Shown piece after piece: positions 17,003-24,615 of a stretch of DNA of 64,000 nt. The notes below the pieces were generated by a model. The model had not been told where the DNA came from and made no database searches. It was given only the letters and a program-made list of their open reading frames with translations. Origin of the DNA: Pseudomonas viridiflava (GTDB lineage Bacteria > Pseudomonadota > Gammaproteobacteria > Pseudomonadales > Pseudomonadaceae); contig NZ_UWFN01000310.1 of NCBI RefSeq assembly GCF_900602065.1, positions 341,316 through 405,315 on the forward strand, written 5' to 3'. The position numbers were made by a program, and so were the translations under genes. Positions within the stretch are counted from its first letter, which is position 1. Each line of letters begins with the position of its first letter.

Positions 17003-18079
17003 ATGGCAGCTTTTGATCATCTCACCCGCCGTCGTCTGCTTGGCCTGACCGGTGTTGCTCTTGCCAGCCCGTTACTGGCTTCTGTTCCCGGGTTTGCCTG
17101 GGCTGCCGACGAACATGCCGGGCACAACGTCGGCGGCGCTGATGCCGAGCCCGCGGGCACCGGGGAATTCATCAAGCTTGCCGAAACACGCAAACTCAAG
17201 CTGGCGGTCAATCTCAACGCGGTATGCCTGGCGCCGGTGGTGATTGCCCACGGCCAGGGTTTCTTCACCAATCACAATCTGGACGTCGAACTGGTCAATT
17301 TCGGCAACTCCACAGAAGTGCTGCTTGAGGCCATAGCCACCGGTAAAGCTGACGCCGGTGTCGGCATGGCCTTACGCTGGCTGAAAGCATTGGAGCAGGG
17401 GTTCGACGTCAAACTCACCGCGGGCACTCATGGCGGCTGCCTGCGTCTGCTCAGTGCAGTCAACAGCCCGGTGCAGAAGCTCGAAGACCTCAAGGGCAAG
17501 GCCATCGGCGTGACTGACATGGCCAGCCCGGATCGTAATTTCTTCTCGATCTTGCTCAAGAAACACGGGGTTGATCCTGTGCGTGACGTTGAATGGCGAC
17601 TGTACCCGGCCGACTTGCTGGGCACCGCTCTGGAGCGCGGTGAGGTACAGGCAGTCAGCGGCAGTGACCCGTTCATGTACCGGCTTATTCAGGGTGGCAA
17701 AGCCCGCGAACTGTCGAACAACCTGGTCGATGAATACGCCAATCTCAGCTGCTGCGTGGTGGGCGTTACCGGCAAGCTGGTGCGCGAAGAGAAGCGCGTC
17801 GCGGCGGCGTTGACCCAGGCGATTCTTGAAGCCCATGACTATTCCGTGAAACACCCGGAAGTCGTCGCCAAAGGCTTTCAGGCCCACGCGCTGAACACGT
17901 CGGTCGAAGAAGTGAAGGCCATCCTTCATGACCACACCCACGGCCACCATGCGGTAGGTGCAGCATTGACCAAGGAAATCGTCACCTACGTGACCGATTT
18001 GCAGACGGTTGAAGTGATTCGCAAGAACACCGACCCCGTGGCCTTCTCCAGGGAGATCACCGCCGATGTCTTCAATTGA
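17003..18079 (+). CDS. ABC transporter substrate-binding protein (SsuA/NMT1-like), Tat-exported
   Basis: A 358-residue periplasmic binding protein. The N-terminus has a twin-arginine motif (LTRRRLLGLTG) followed by a hydrophobic stretch ending GFAWAADE, so it is probably folded before export. The mature part is an NMT1/SsuA-type fold (LKLAVNLNAVCLAPVVIAHG ... LEDLKGKAIGVTDMASPDRN). Histidine-rich patches occur at both ends (DEHAGHN and HDHTHGHHAVG), which may bind a metal. It is the first gene of a three-gene importer. The ligand is unknown; sulfonate, nitrate or a cofactor-like molecule are options. Confidence 0.84.
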   Translation: MAAFDHLTRRRLLGLTGVALASPLLASVPGFAWAADEHAGHNVGGADAEPAGTGEFIKLAETRKLKLAVNLNAVCLAPVVIAHGQGFFTNHNLDVELVNFGNSTEVLLEAIATGKADAGVGMALRWLKALEQGFDVKLTAGTHGGCLRLLSAVNSPVQKLEDLKGKAIGVTDMASPDRNFFSILLKKHGVDPVRDVEWRLYPADLLGTALERGEVQAVSGSDPFMYRLIQGGKARELSNNLVDEYANLSCCVVGVTGKLVREEKRVAAALTQAILEAHDYSVKHPEVVAKGFQAHALNTSVEEVKAILHDHTHGHHAVGAALTKEIVTYVTDLQTVEVIRKNTDPVAFSREITADVFN

Positions 18080-19064
18080 AGCTGCACCGCAAATAGCTGC
18101 GCTGGAGCGAGCACCCGCCAGATTCTGGCGGCAGGGTGCGGTGGCCGTTGTCGTCTGGATCGGCGTCGCGCTGCTGATCGCTTATTTCCCTAACGCTACC
18201 CGTAACTGGCCGATGACGCAGGGGCTGGCCAATCTGTGTCTGGCGGTCGCCGCGTTGATTGGCCTGGCGGGTATTCTCGGTCGCTGGTTTCCGGTTGTGC
18301 AGCGTCGCGCCCATCCCGCCGGTGCCTGGCTGATTGCCCTGCCACTGTTGTTAGGGATATGGGAGCTGCTCACCGCCAAGCTGGCAGTGCTGCCTGTGCC
18401 TTTTTTTGCGCCGCCACAAGCGCTGCTCGATGTGTATATCGAAGACTGGCCGCGGCTGGCCGACAGCTTGCTGAACTCGGCATTGCTGTTGGGTACGGGG
18501 GTGGCCTTGGGGGCAGTGACCGGTTTTGTCGCGGGTGTTGCCATCGGCTGGTCGACCAGCATCGGCTACTGGCTGCATCCGGTCTTGCGCATTCTGGGGC
18601 CGGTGCCGTCCACCGCCTTGCTGCCGCTGTGCTTCTTCCTGTTCCCGAGCAGTTGGAGCGCCAGCGTGTTCCTGATTGCACTGGCGACGTGGTTTCCGGT
18701 CACGGTGCTCACCTGGTCGGGTGTTGCCAGCGTCGACAAGGCGTACTACGACGTTGCCCGGACACTGGGTGCGAAGCCGGGCTTTCTGATTTTCAACGTG
18801 GCGATTCCAGCCGCTTTGCCTCATGTGTTTGTCGGTCTGTTCATGGGCCTGGGCGCATCGTTCTCGACCCTGGTGGTAGCCGAAATGATGGGCGTGAAAT
18901 CGGGCATTGGCTGGTACCTGCAATGGGCCCAAGGCTGGGCCGCCTACGCCAATATGTATGCGGCATTGTTGATCATGGCGCTGGCCTGTTCCGGGTTGAT
19001 TTCCGGACTGTTTCTGATACGTGATCGCTTGCTCGCCTGGCAACAAGGAGCCATGAAATGGTAG
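18066..19064 (+). CDS. ABC transporter permease (SsuC-like)
   Basis: A 332-residue inner-membrane permease. An extra N-terminal pair of hydrophobic segments (residues about 25-75) precedes the usual six-helix BPD_transp_1 core. The cytoplasmic loop contacting the ATPase is DVARTLGAKPGFLIFNVAIP (the EAA motif). It overlaps the binding-protein gene by 14 bases and the ATPase gene by 7, so all three are cotranslated. Confidence 0.87.
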   Translation: MSSIEAAPQIAALERAPARFWRQGAVAVVVWIGVALLIAYFPNATRNWPMTQGLANLCLAVAALIGLAGILGRWFPVVQRRAHPAGAWLIALPLLLGIWELLTAKLAVLPVPFFAPPQALLDVYIEDWPRLADSLLNSALLLGTGVALGAVTGFVAGVAIGWSTSIGYWLHPVLRILGPVPSTALLPLCFFLFPSSWSASVFLIALATWFPVTVLTWSGVASVDKAYYDVARTLGAKPGFLIFNVAIPAALPHVFVGLFMGLGASFSTLVVAEMMGVKSGIGWYLQWAQGWAAYANMYAALLIMALACSGLISGLFLIRDRLLAWQQGAMKW

Positions 19065-19852
19065 CCACTGCATCTGCTTCAACAGTTTCAACGTCCGCCG
19101 GGCTGGCGCTGCGCATTGAGCATCTCAACCACGGTTTTGCGCTGGACGGGCAGCATCTGCCTGTTCTGGAAAACGTCTCGCTGGACGTTGCTCCGGGTGA
19201 GTTCGTCGCGCTGCTGGGGCCGTCGGGATGCGGCAAGTCTACTTTGTTGCGATTGGTAGCCGGGCTGGAGCCCGCTGACAGTGGGGCGCTACTGGCGGAC
19301 GGCTTGTCGATCAGCGGCCCCGATCCGAGTCGTGTCGTCGTCTTTCAGGATCCCACGCTGTATCCGTGGCGACGTGTGTGGGACAACGTTGCGCTAGGGC
19401 TGCAAGCTCAGGGTCTGCTGAAGACTCACTCCGGCAAAGTGGATGCTGCATTGGCCACGGTGGGGCTCAGCAGTTTCGCCCGCGCGTATCCGCGACAACT
19501 GTCGGGTGGTATGGCCCAGCGTGTGGCGCTGGCCCGCGCGCTGGTTAACGAGCCGCGGCTGCTCATCCTCGACGAACCTCTGGGCAAGCTGGATTCGCTG
19601 ACCCGCATTACCATGCAAAAGGAATTGATCGACTTGTGGCAACGCCAGGGCTACACCGCGTTGCTGGTGACGCACGACGTGGAAGAAGCGCTGCTGCTGG
19701 CCAATCGCGTCATTGTCTTCAGCGACCGACCGGCCAGCATCAAGGCTCAACTGACCATCGAGCGGCCATATCCACGGCATCGTGATGATCCGTATCTGGT
19801 CGACCTGCGCAAGCAGATTCTAGGGCTGCTCGGGTTGGGGGAAAGCTGGTAG
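19058..19852 (+). CDS. ABC transporter ATP-binding protein (SsuB/TauB-like)
   Basis: A 264-residue ATPase with Walker A GPSGCGKST (residues about 54-62), Q-loop VVFQDPTLYPWRRVWDNV, signature LSGGMAQRVALARAL, Walker B LLILDEPLGKLD and H-loop VTHDVEEAL. The LYPWRRVWDNV form is typical of nitrate/sulfonate/taurine-type importers. It would power the importer formed with the two preceding genes. The 78-residue gene after it is convergent. Confidence 0.9.
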   Translation: MVATASASTVSTSAGLALRIEHLNHGFALDGQHLPVLENVSLDVAPGEFVALLGPSGCGKSTLLRLVAGLEPADSGALLADGLSISGPDPSRVVVFQDPTLYPWRRVWDNVALGLQAQGLLKTHSGKVDAALATVGLSSFARAYPRQLSGGMAQRVALARALVNEPRLLILDEPLGKLDSLTRITMQKELIDLWQRQGYTALLVTHDVEEALLLANRVIVFSDRPASIKAQLTIERPYPRHRDDPYLVDLRKQILGLLGLGESW

Positions 19853-19884
19853 CGGTTTTGGAAACAGTTTTCAGAAACGGGCTT

Positions 19885-20121
19885 TTAGAAGCGGGCCTGG
19901 GCTGAATACTCCGGCCCGTCATTGAAGCAGGCCAGGTCTACCAGCAGGGTTTCCCACTCCACGCCATCGACGAACTGGTCCAGATGCGCCTGACCCGCGT
20001 CGGCATCCTCGGCGGTGATGCTTTTCATCGGTTCCGGCTGAACGGTGAAGCTTTGCGGCGTGGCAGTTTTGATCGCAAGGCGAGAGAGCAGCGATTCCTT
20101 GAGCAACAGTAGATAGGACAT
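19885..20121 (-). CDS. Small hypothetical protein
   Basis: A 78-residue reading frame with AAAGGA about ten bases before its ATG and nothing competing on the other strand. The product is mildly acidic, with a hydrophobic start (MSYLLLLKESLLSRLAIKTA) and the C-terminal stretch VEWETLLVDLACFNDGPEYS. I do not recognise the family. It lies between the ABC importer and the TetR gene, in opposite orientation to both. Start signal and isolation support a gene; function unknown. Confidence 0.5.
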   Translation of the reverse strand: MSYLLLLKESLLSRLAIKTATPQSFTVQPEPMKSITAEDADAGQAHLDQFVDGVEWETLLVDLACFNDGPEYSAQARF

Positions 20122-20287
20122 GGGCTAATTCCTTTCTGATGGCGTGAGTATCGGTCTGCGCTGCACTGTTATTGGACCAAGCACCGGCGCAAGACTTCGA
20201 ATTGGTGCGCCTTGGGCAACGATAGGTCCGGCAGTGCGGCAAATAGCGGCCTGACACCCGTCTCCTTGAAAATAGCGTGCCAACCTG

Positions 20288-20299
20288 GAACGCTCGTTC
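20288..20299. promoter_or_regulatory. Palindrome GAACG-CT-CGTTC, candidate TetR operator
   Basis: A perfect 5-bp inverted repeat with a 2-base centre (12 bases in all) lies 80 bases before the TetR-family start codon. Operators of this size and form are common for TetR-type autoregulation. It could also serve the divergent 78-residue gene. Assignment is inference from position and symmetry. Confidence 0.45.
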
Positions 20300-20379
20300 A
20301 GTTTTATGGCCGGACTTCAATGATTGCGACGGTTTGTCTTTGCCGGTAGGGTAGCCGGCTGTCTGGCAAGGAGCTTGAA

Positions 20380-21033
20380 ATGACTCAGTTAACCCCGCCC
20401 GGAGTGGCGGCTGAAGCGCTTGAACGTCCTAAACAGCGTCGTGCCCCCAAAGGTGAAAAACGCCGTGAAGAGCTGCTCGATGCGGCCTTGCAGGTGTTTT
20501 CCCTGGAGGGCTACAGCGGCGCCTCGGTGGCACAAGTGGCGTCAATCGTGGGTATTTCGGTCGCCGGGCTGTTGCATCACTTCCCCAGCAAGATATCGCT
20601 GTTGATGGGCGTGCTGGAGCGTCGTGACAGGGCCAATAGCCGGATTGCCGAGGAAGTTCGTTCAGACAAGAGTCTGACCGGCTTGCTGGGCAGTCTGCGC
20701 GCAATCAACCGTTCAAACGCAACCGCGCCTGGCGTGGTGCGGGCGTTCACCATTCTCAATGCGGAAAGCCTGGTCGAAGGGCATCCGGCCTGGGAGTGGT
20801 TTCAGGATCGCTACGAGTTAATCCATGGAAGGCTGATCGGACAATTTACCGATCTGGTCGAAGCGGGGGAGGTGCGGGCCGATGTTGACCTGCCGGGGTT
20901 GGTCCAGGAGATCCTGGCCATGATGGATGGCTTGCAGATCCAGTGGCTGCGTTTTCCGGAGAAGGTTGATCTGGTGGAGCGTTTCGACAGCTACATCGCA
21001 CGGGTCGATGCGGCGATAAGGGTTCGTCCCTGA
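20380..21033 (+). CDS. TetR/AcrR-family transcriptional regulator
   Basis: A 217-residue regulator. The TetR helix-turn-helix spans about residues 28-75 (RREELLDAALQVFSLEGYSG ... SVAQVASIVGISVAGLLHHF), followed by a helical ligand domain. AAGGAG precedes the ATG. It is convergent with the GH3 beta-glucosidase gene, whose end is 39 bases away. That makes control of the glucosidase possible but not shown. Confidence 0.86.
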   Translation: MTQLTPPGVAAEALERPKQRRAPKGEKRREELLDAALQVFSLEGYSGASVAQVASIVGISVAGLLHHFPSKISLLMGVLERRDRANSRIAEEVRSDKSLTGLLGSLRAINRSNATAPGVVRAFTILNAESLVEGHPAWEWFQDRYELIHGRLIGQFTDLVEAGEVRADVDLPGLVQEILAMMDGLQIQWLRFPEKVDLVERFDSYIARVDAAIRVRP

Positions 21034-21061
21034 ACCCGTCTTAAAACTTCTATCCTTGAGT

Positions 21062-21083
21062 CAGCCGATCAATTACTCGGCTG
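21062..21083 (+). terminator. Hairpin at the convergent end of the TetR and GH3 genes
   Basis: CAGCCGA (21062-21068) pairs with TCGGCTG (21077-21083) around an 8-base loop and is followed by TTTC on the plus strand. It overlaps the final codons of the GH3 gene on the other strand. A weak terminator for the TetR transcript is the simplest reading. Confidence 0.45.
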
Positions 21084-23832
21084 TTTCATCACTATCGCTG
21101 TTTTGGTCAAGCAAGCCGCCAGTTTTGACAGCCGACTCGCGCAACGTCGAGTTCAGCGCCGAACGCGGCAGCGGGTTGCTGGTCGTGGTCGACAGTTCCT
21201 GACGGAACGAGTTGGTCAGCTTGGCGTTGAGGCGAATGTCCTGAGACGACGCGCCCACCGACAGGTTGAAGCTGTCCGCATCGACGATCCACTGCTTGCT
21301 CTTCTCATCGAAGTAAGCGAGCGAGCGGTCGTTCAGTTCGATGGTTACGCGCTTGCTTTCACCCGGATTGAGGAACACTTTCTTGTAGCCCTTGAGCTCT
21401 TTGATCGCGCGATCCACTTTAGGGTTCTGCTGGCCGACATACAGCTGGGCCACTTCCGAACCGCCCACCTTGCCGGTGTTGGTCAGGTCAAACGACACTT
21501 TGATCGGCGTATTGCCCACCGCGACACCTGGGGTGACGCTGATGTTGCTGTAGCCGAACGTGGTGTACGACAGACCGTAACCGAACGGGTAGAGCGGCTT
21601 GATGCCTTTCTTCTCGTAACCGCGATAGCCCAGGAACAGGTCGTCCTTGTAGTCCATCGTTTCAAGCGAGTTGTCGTTGGCAAATTTCGGGAAGCTCTCG
21701 AAGACCGGGTTGTCTTCGATGTTGCGTTCGATACTGATTGGCAGCTTGCCCGACGGGTTGACCTTGCCGAACAGAATCTCGGCCAGGGCCTGACCACCGT
21801 TCTGGCCTGGGTAGAACGCATGCAGCGCTACCGGAACCTGATTGATCCAGTCGCTCATTTTCAGGCCAGTGCCGCCGAACATGGTCACTACCGTGTTCGG
21901 GTTGACCTTGGAGATGCTCTGGATCAGTTGGCTCTGGTATTCCGGCAGCTCAAAGCTGTGGTCGAAACCTTCGCCTTCGTATTCAGCGCTGTTACCCACA
22001 GCGACGACTACGGCGTCATACGCGGACAGATCCTGCGGAGCGTTGAGCGATGCCCAGCTCATCTGCACGCCTACCAGGCCGCCCATGGTCGACAGGTATC
22101 CGGCACGACGCGAGTATTCAAGCTTCACGTCGTAGGATTTACCGGCTTCCATTTCGACTTTGGCGAATTCCGGAATGGTTGGCGGAATGCTGTTACCCGG
22201 GATTGGATTGCCTTCGCCGTTATCAATGATCTTCTTGCCGTTGACCCACAGACGGATCGCACCGTCAGCACGGACCTTGAACACTTGCTCGCCACTTTGG
22301 GTAGGAGTGACCTTGCCGCTGTAGCGAATCGACGTGGAGGAGGTGTCCCCGTTCAGTTCGCCAGAAGTCGAGCCTTTGTTGGTGTACGGGTCGGAGCTGC
22401 CGGTATTGCTTTCAAACGGCAGGTCGGAGTCGTTTGCCCAGTCCAGATCAATACGCTTTTCTGTGCGGGTCACGGCTGGGTCGCCGGACCAGTTGGCATT
22501 GGCGAAGTATTCGGCTTTCAGGCCCTGAACGTCGTTGCCAGCAGTGTTGGTGCTGGACCAGACCGAAGTGGTTGGGTCCAGAGAAAGGCCGTCGATGAAC
22601 TCGACTTTGGCGCCCGGTGCCAACTGCTGCAAACCGCTCAGCTCGCTGATGTAGTGAGCCGCTTCAACATTGGCGCTACCGAAACCGGTCGGTGGTGCGT
22701 ATTTGGCGAGGTTGCCGACGACAGCGATCTTCTTGACCTTCTGCTTGTCCAGCGGCAGCAGGTTGTCCTGGTTCTTCAGCAGCACGATGCCTTCACGCGC
22801 AGCGTTCAGAGCCACCTTGTTGCTGGTGGAGCTGTTCATGTTGTGCGTGGTCAACGGCGCTTTGCTGTCGAACTTGTACAGGTAGATCTGCTTGAGGATG
22901 CGACGGACCTTATCGTCGATGGTCGCAGGGTTCAGCTCACCGCTGTCCAGGAACGGCTTAAGCACGCTGCTGTTCATCTGGTAGCCCATCATGTCCAGGT
23001 CGGCACCGGCCTGAGCGGCAGGAAGACCATGAACGATGGCGTTGTAATCGCTCTGAACAAAGCCTTTGAAGCCCCATTCGCCTTTGAGGATGTCGCTTAG
23101 CAGATGCTTGTTTTCGCAGGCGTATTCGCCGTTGATCTTCTGGAACGAGCACATCATCATCGCGACTTTGCTGTTCTTCGACGCCGACTCGTAGGCTGGC
23201 AGCGACATTTCACGCAGTACGCGCTCGCTCATGATCTGATTCAGCTTGAAGCGGCTGCTTTCCTGGTCGTTCGCGGCATAGTGCTTGGCGTTAGCCCACA
23301 CGCCACGCGACTGGATGCCGTTGATGACGGCCGGAGCCAGGCTTGCGCCCAGGAACGGATCTTCACCGGAGAGGTATTCGAATGCACGTCCACCATAAGG
23401 CATGCGATAGAGCGTGATGCCAGGGCCGGTAACAAACTGATAGCCACCGGTAGCCGTGTCATAACCCAATGCGCGACCCAGATCGATTGCACGACGTGGG
23501 TTCCAGGTGGCGGCCAGGTTAGGGCCGGACGGGTAGACCACGCCTTGAGCGTTGCCTTCGCTGGTGTAGCGGACGCCGATGCCGCCATCCGTACCGTGAA
23601 TCTGCGGTACGCCATATTGAGTCAGGGGCTTCACGTCCCAGCCGCCGATACCGCCGATATAGGCCAGCTTTTCTTCCATGGTCATTTTGGCCAGGGTTTT
23701 TTCTGCGGCTTTTTCGGCACGGCTGACTTTGCCTTCATCCAGCGCAGGGCTGGTGGCTGCATGGACCTGCGAGACGGCCAGTGCCAGCAACGCAAGGGCT
23801 GACTTTGCACCGATCATTTTCCGTTTGTTCAT
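21073..23832 (-). CDS. Exported GH3-family beta-glucosidase with PA14 domain
   Basis: A 919-residue glycoside hydrolase. It has a Sec signal peptide (residues 1-25, ending SQVHAA), a GH3 N-terminal barrel (about 45-320) with the nucleophile D262 in FVQSDYNA, and a GH3 C-terminal domain split by a PA14 domain at about 436-597 (GLKAEYFANANWSGDP). The candidate acid/base is E621 in YEGEGFDHS. A fibronectin-III-like domain spans about 780-870, and a polar tail of about 50 residues ends the protein. GH3/PA14 enzymes release glucose from beta-glucosides, including plant glucosides. It lies next to a type II secretion operon and so is a candidate cargo. GGAG precedes the start. Confidence 0.93.
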   Translation of the reverse strand: MNKRKMIGAKSALALLALAVSQVHAATSPALDEGKVSRAEKAAEKTLAKMTMEEKLAYIGGIGGWDVKPLTQYGVPQIHGTDGGIGVRYTSEGNAQGVVYPSGPNLAATWNPRRAIDLGRALGYDTATGGYQFVTGPGITLYRMPYGGRAFEYLSGEDPFLGASLAPAVINGIQSRGVWANAKHYAANDQESSRFKLNQIMSERVLREMSLPAYESASKNSKVAMMMCSFQKINGEYACENKHLLSDILKGEWGFKGFVQSDYNAIVHGLPAAQAGADLDMMGYQMNSSVLKPFLDSGELNPATIDDKVRRILKQIYLYKFDSKAPLTTHNMNSSTSNKVALNAAREGIVLLKNQDNLLPLDKQKVKKIAVVGNLAKYAPPTGFGSANVEAAHYISELSGLQQLAPGAKVEFIDGLSLDPTTSVWSSTNTAGNDVQGLKAEYFANANWSGDPAVTRTEKRIDLDWANDSDLPFESNTGSSDPYTNKGSTSGELNGDTSSTSIRYSGKVTPTQSGEQVFKVRADGAIRLWVNGKKIIDNGEGNPIPGNSIPPTIPEFAKVEMEAGKSYDVKLEYSRRAGYLSTMGGLVGVQMSWASLNAPQDLSAYDAVVVAVGNSAEYEGEGFDHSFELPEYQSQLIQSISKVNPNTVVTMFGGTGLKMSDWINQVPVALHAFYPGQNGGQALAEILFGKVNPSGKLPISIERNIEDNPVFESFPKFANDNSLETMDYKDDLFLGYRGYEKKGIKPLYPFGYGLSYTTFGYSNISVTPGVAVGNTPIKVSFDLTNTGKVGGSEVAQLYVGQQNPKVDRAIKELKGYKKVFLNPGESKRVTIELNDRSLAYFDEKSKQWIVDADSFNLSVGASSQDIRLNAKLTNSFRQELSTTTSNPLPRSALNSTLRESAVKTGGLLDQNSDSDETAE

Positions 23833-24314
23833 GTATTTCTCCGACTACTGATTTTCAAGTTCTGTGCTTTTTAGAAGCTGATAACGTCTGATTGCTCACG
23901 AATTTTATTCGGGCAATAGTTCACCTTCTTCGCGACTTTCCGAGTGTTGATCTCAGTGCAATAGTTAGTGTTTTTCAGGTGTAGTTATATTGTAAGAATT
24001 ATGTGTTGCATGTCTTTACTTGATATCTAAGTGCCATCGCAAGGTGGCACTTTGATTCGCGTTGGCGGCGTAATTAAGGCAATTCCGGGCTTCAAATGTC
24101 AAATAAAAGCTGGTTTTTAGCGAAATTTGTTTTTTTTGCTTACAAAAATGAACTCATGCTAAACCTACTGGTCGATTGGTTTAAGAATTTTCGGTGTGTC
24201 GAGTTTCTCCTGCCGCTGGTGGGGTGCCGAAGTTCAGCTTAGTTGCGTTGTTAGTGCTCCCGGCAAGGGACCGCTTTTGCGTGGCTTATTATTTTTATTG
24301 TTTGGAGAATCGTT
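23833..24314. promoter_or_regulatory. AT-rich divergent region between the GH3 gene and the gsp locus
   Basis: This 482-base gap is noticeably more AT-rich than the flanking genes and contains no supportable gene. It must hold the promoters for the GH3 glucosidase (minus) and the small exported protein plus gsp operon (plus). One clear hairpin is AAGTGCCA (24029-24036) with TGGCACTT (24045-24052), loop 8 bases. Confidence 0.5.
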
Positions 24315-24542
24315 ATGAAGTTGCCTCTGATCGGTGCAGGTGTTGTATTGGGTTTCGTATTGTGTGGCGCAGCCGTTGCAGCTGAAGCGACCGATGCCGA
24401 TGCGAAATCCGGTGCTACCGATTCCACCGTGCTGACCCAGACTCAAGACGCCAAGGCGCTGAAAAAGCAGCAGGCACAGACCACCAAAGGTGGCCGTCCG
24501 CTGGACAACACAAAAAACAATTCGCAAAAAACCTCGAATTGA
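24315..24542 (+). CDS. Small exported protein preceding the type II secretion operon
   Basis: A 75-residue protein with a Sec signal peptide (MKLPLIGAGVVLGFVLCG..., cleavage probably after AAVAA) and a mature part of about 50 residues that is polar, lysine- and glutamine-rich and lacks cysteine. GGAGA precedes the ATG. It is not a GspA/B/S protein I recognise. It lies about 70 bases before gspE on the same strand, with a GC-rich inverted repeat (24562-24567 with 24584-24589) between. It could be a periplasmic accessory or an unrelated peptide. Confidence 0.6.
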   Translation: MKLPLIGAGVVLGFVLCGAAVAAEATDADAKSGATDSTVLTQTQDAKALKKQQAQTTKGGRPLDNTKNNSQKTSN

Positions 24543-24615
24543 TGGTCTAACCGTTTTTCTCCCGGCCTCCTGATATCATCAGCGGCCGGAAGCCTTGCTC
24601 CTTCGATCTGTACAG

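Noticed and set aside
21103..23100. 665-codon open frame on the plus strand opposite the GH3 gene
   Set aside because: It is the antisense shadow of a well-supported GH3 glucosidase, with no ribosome site and low-complexity composition.
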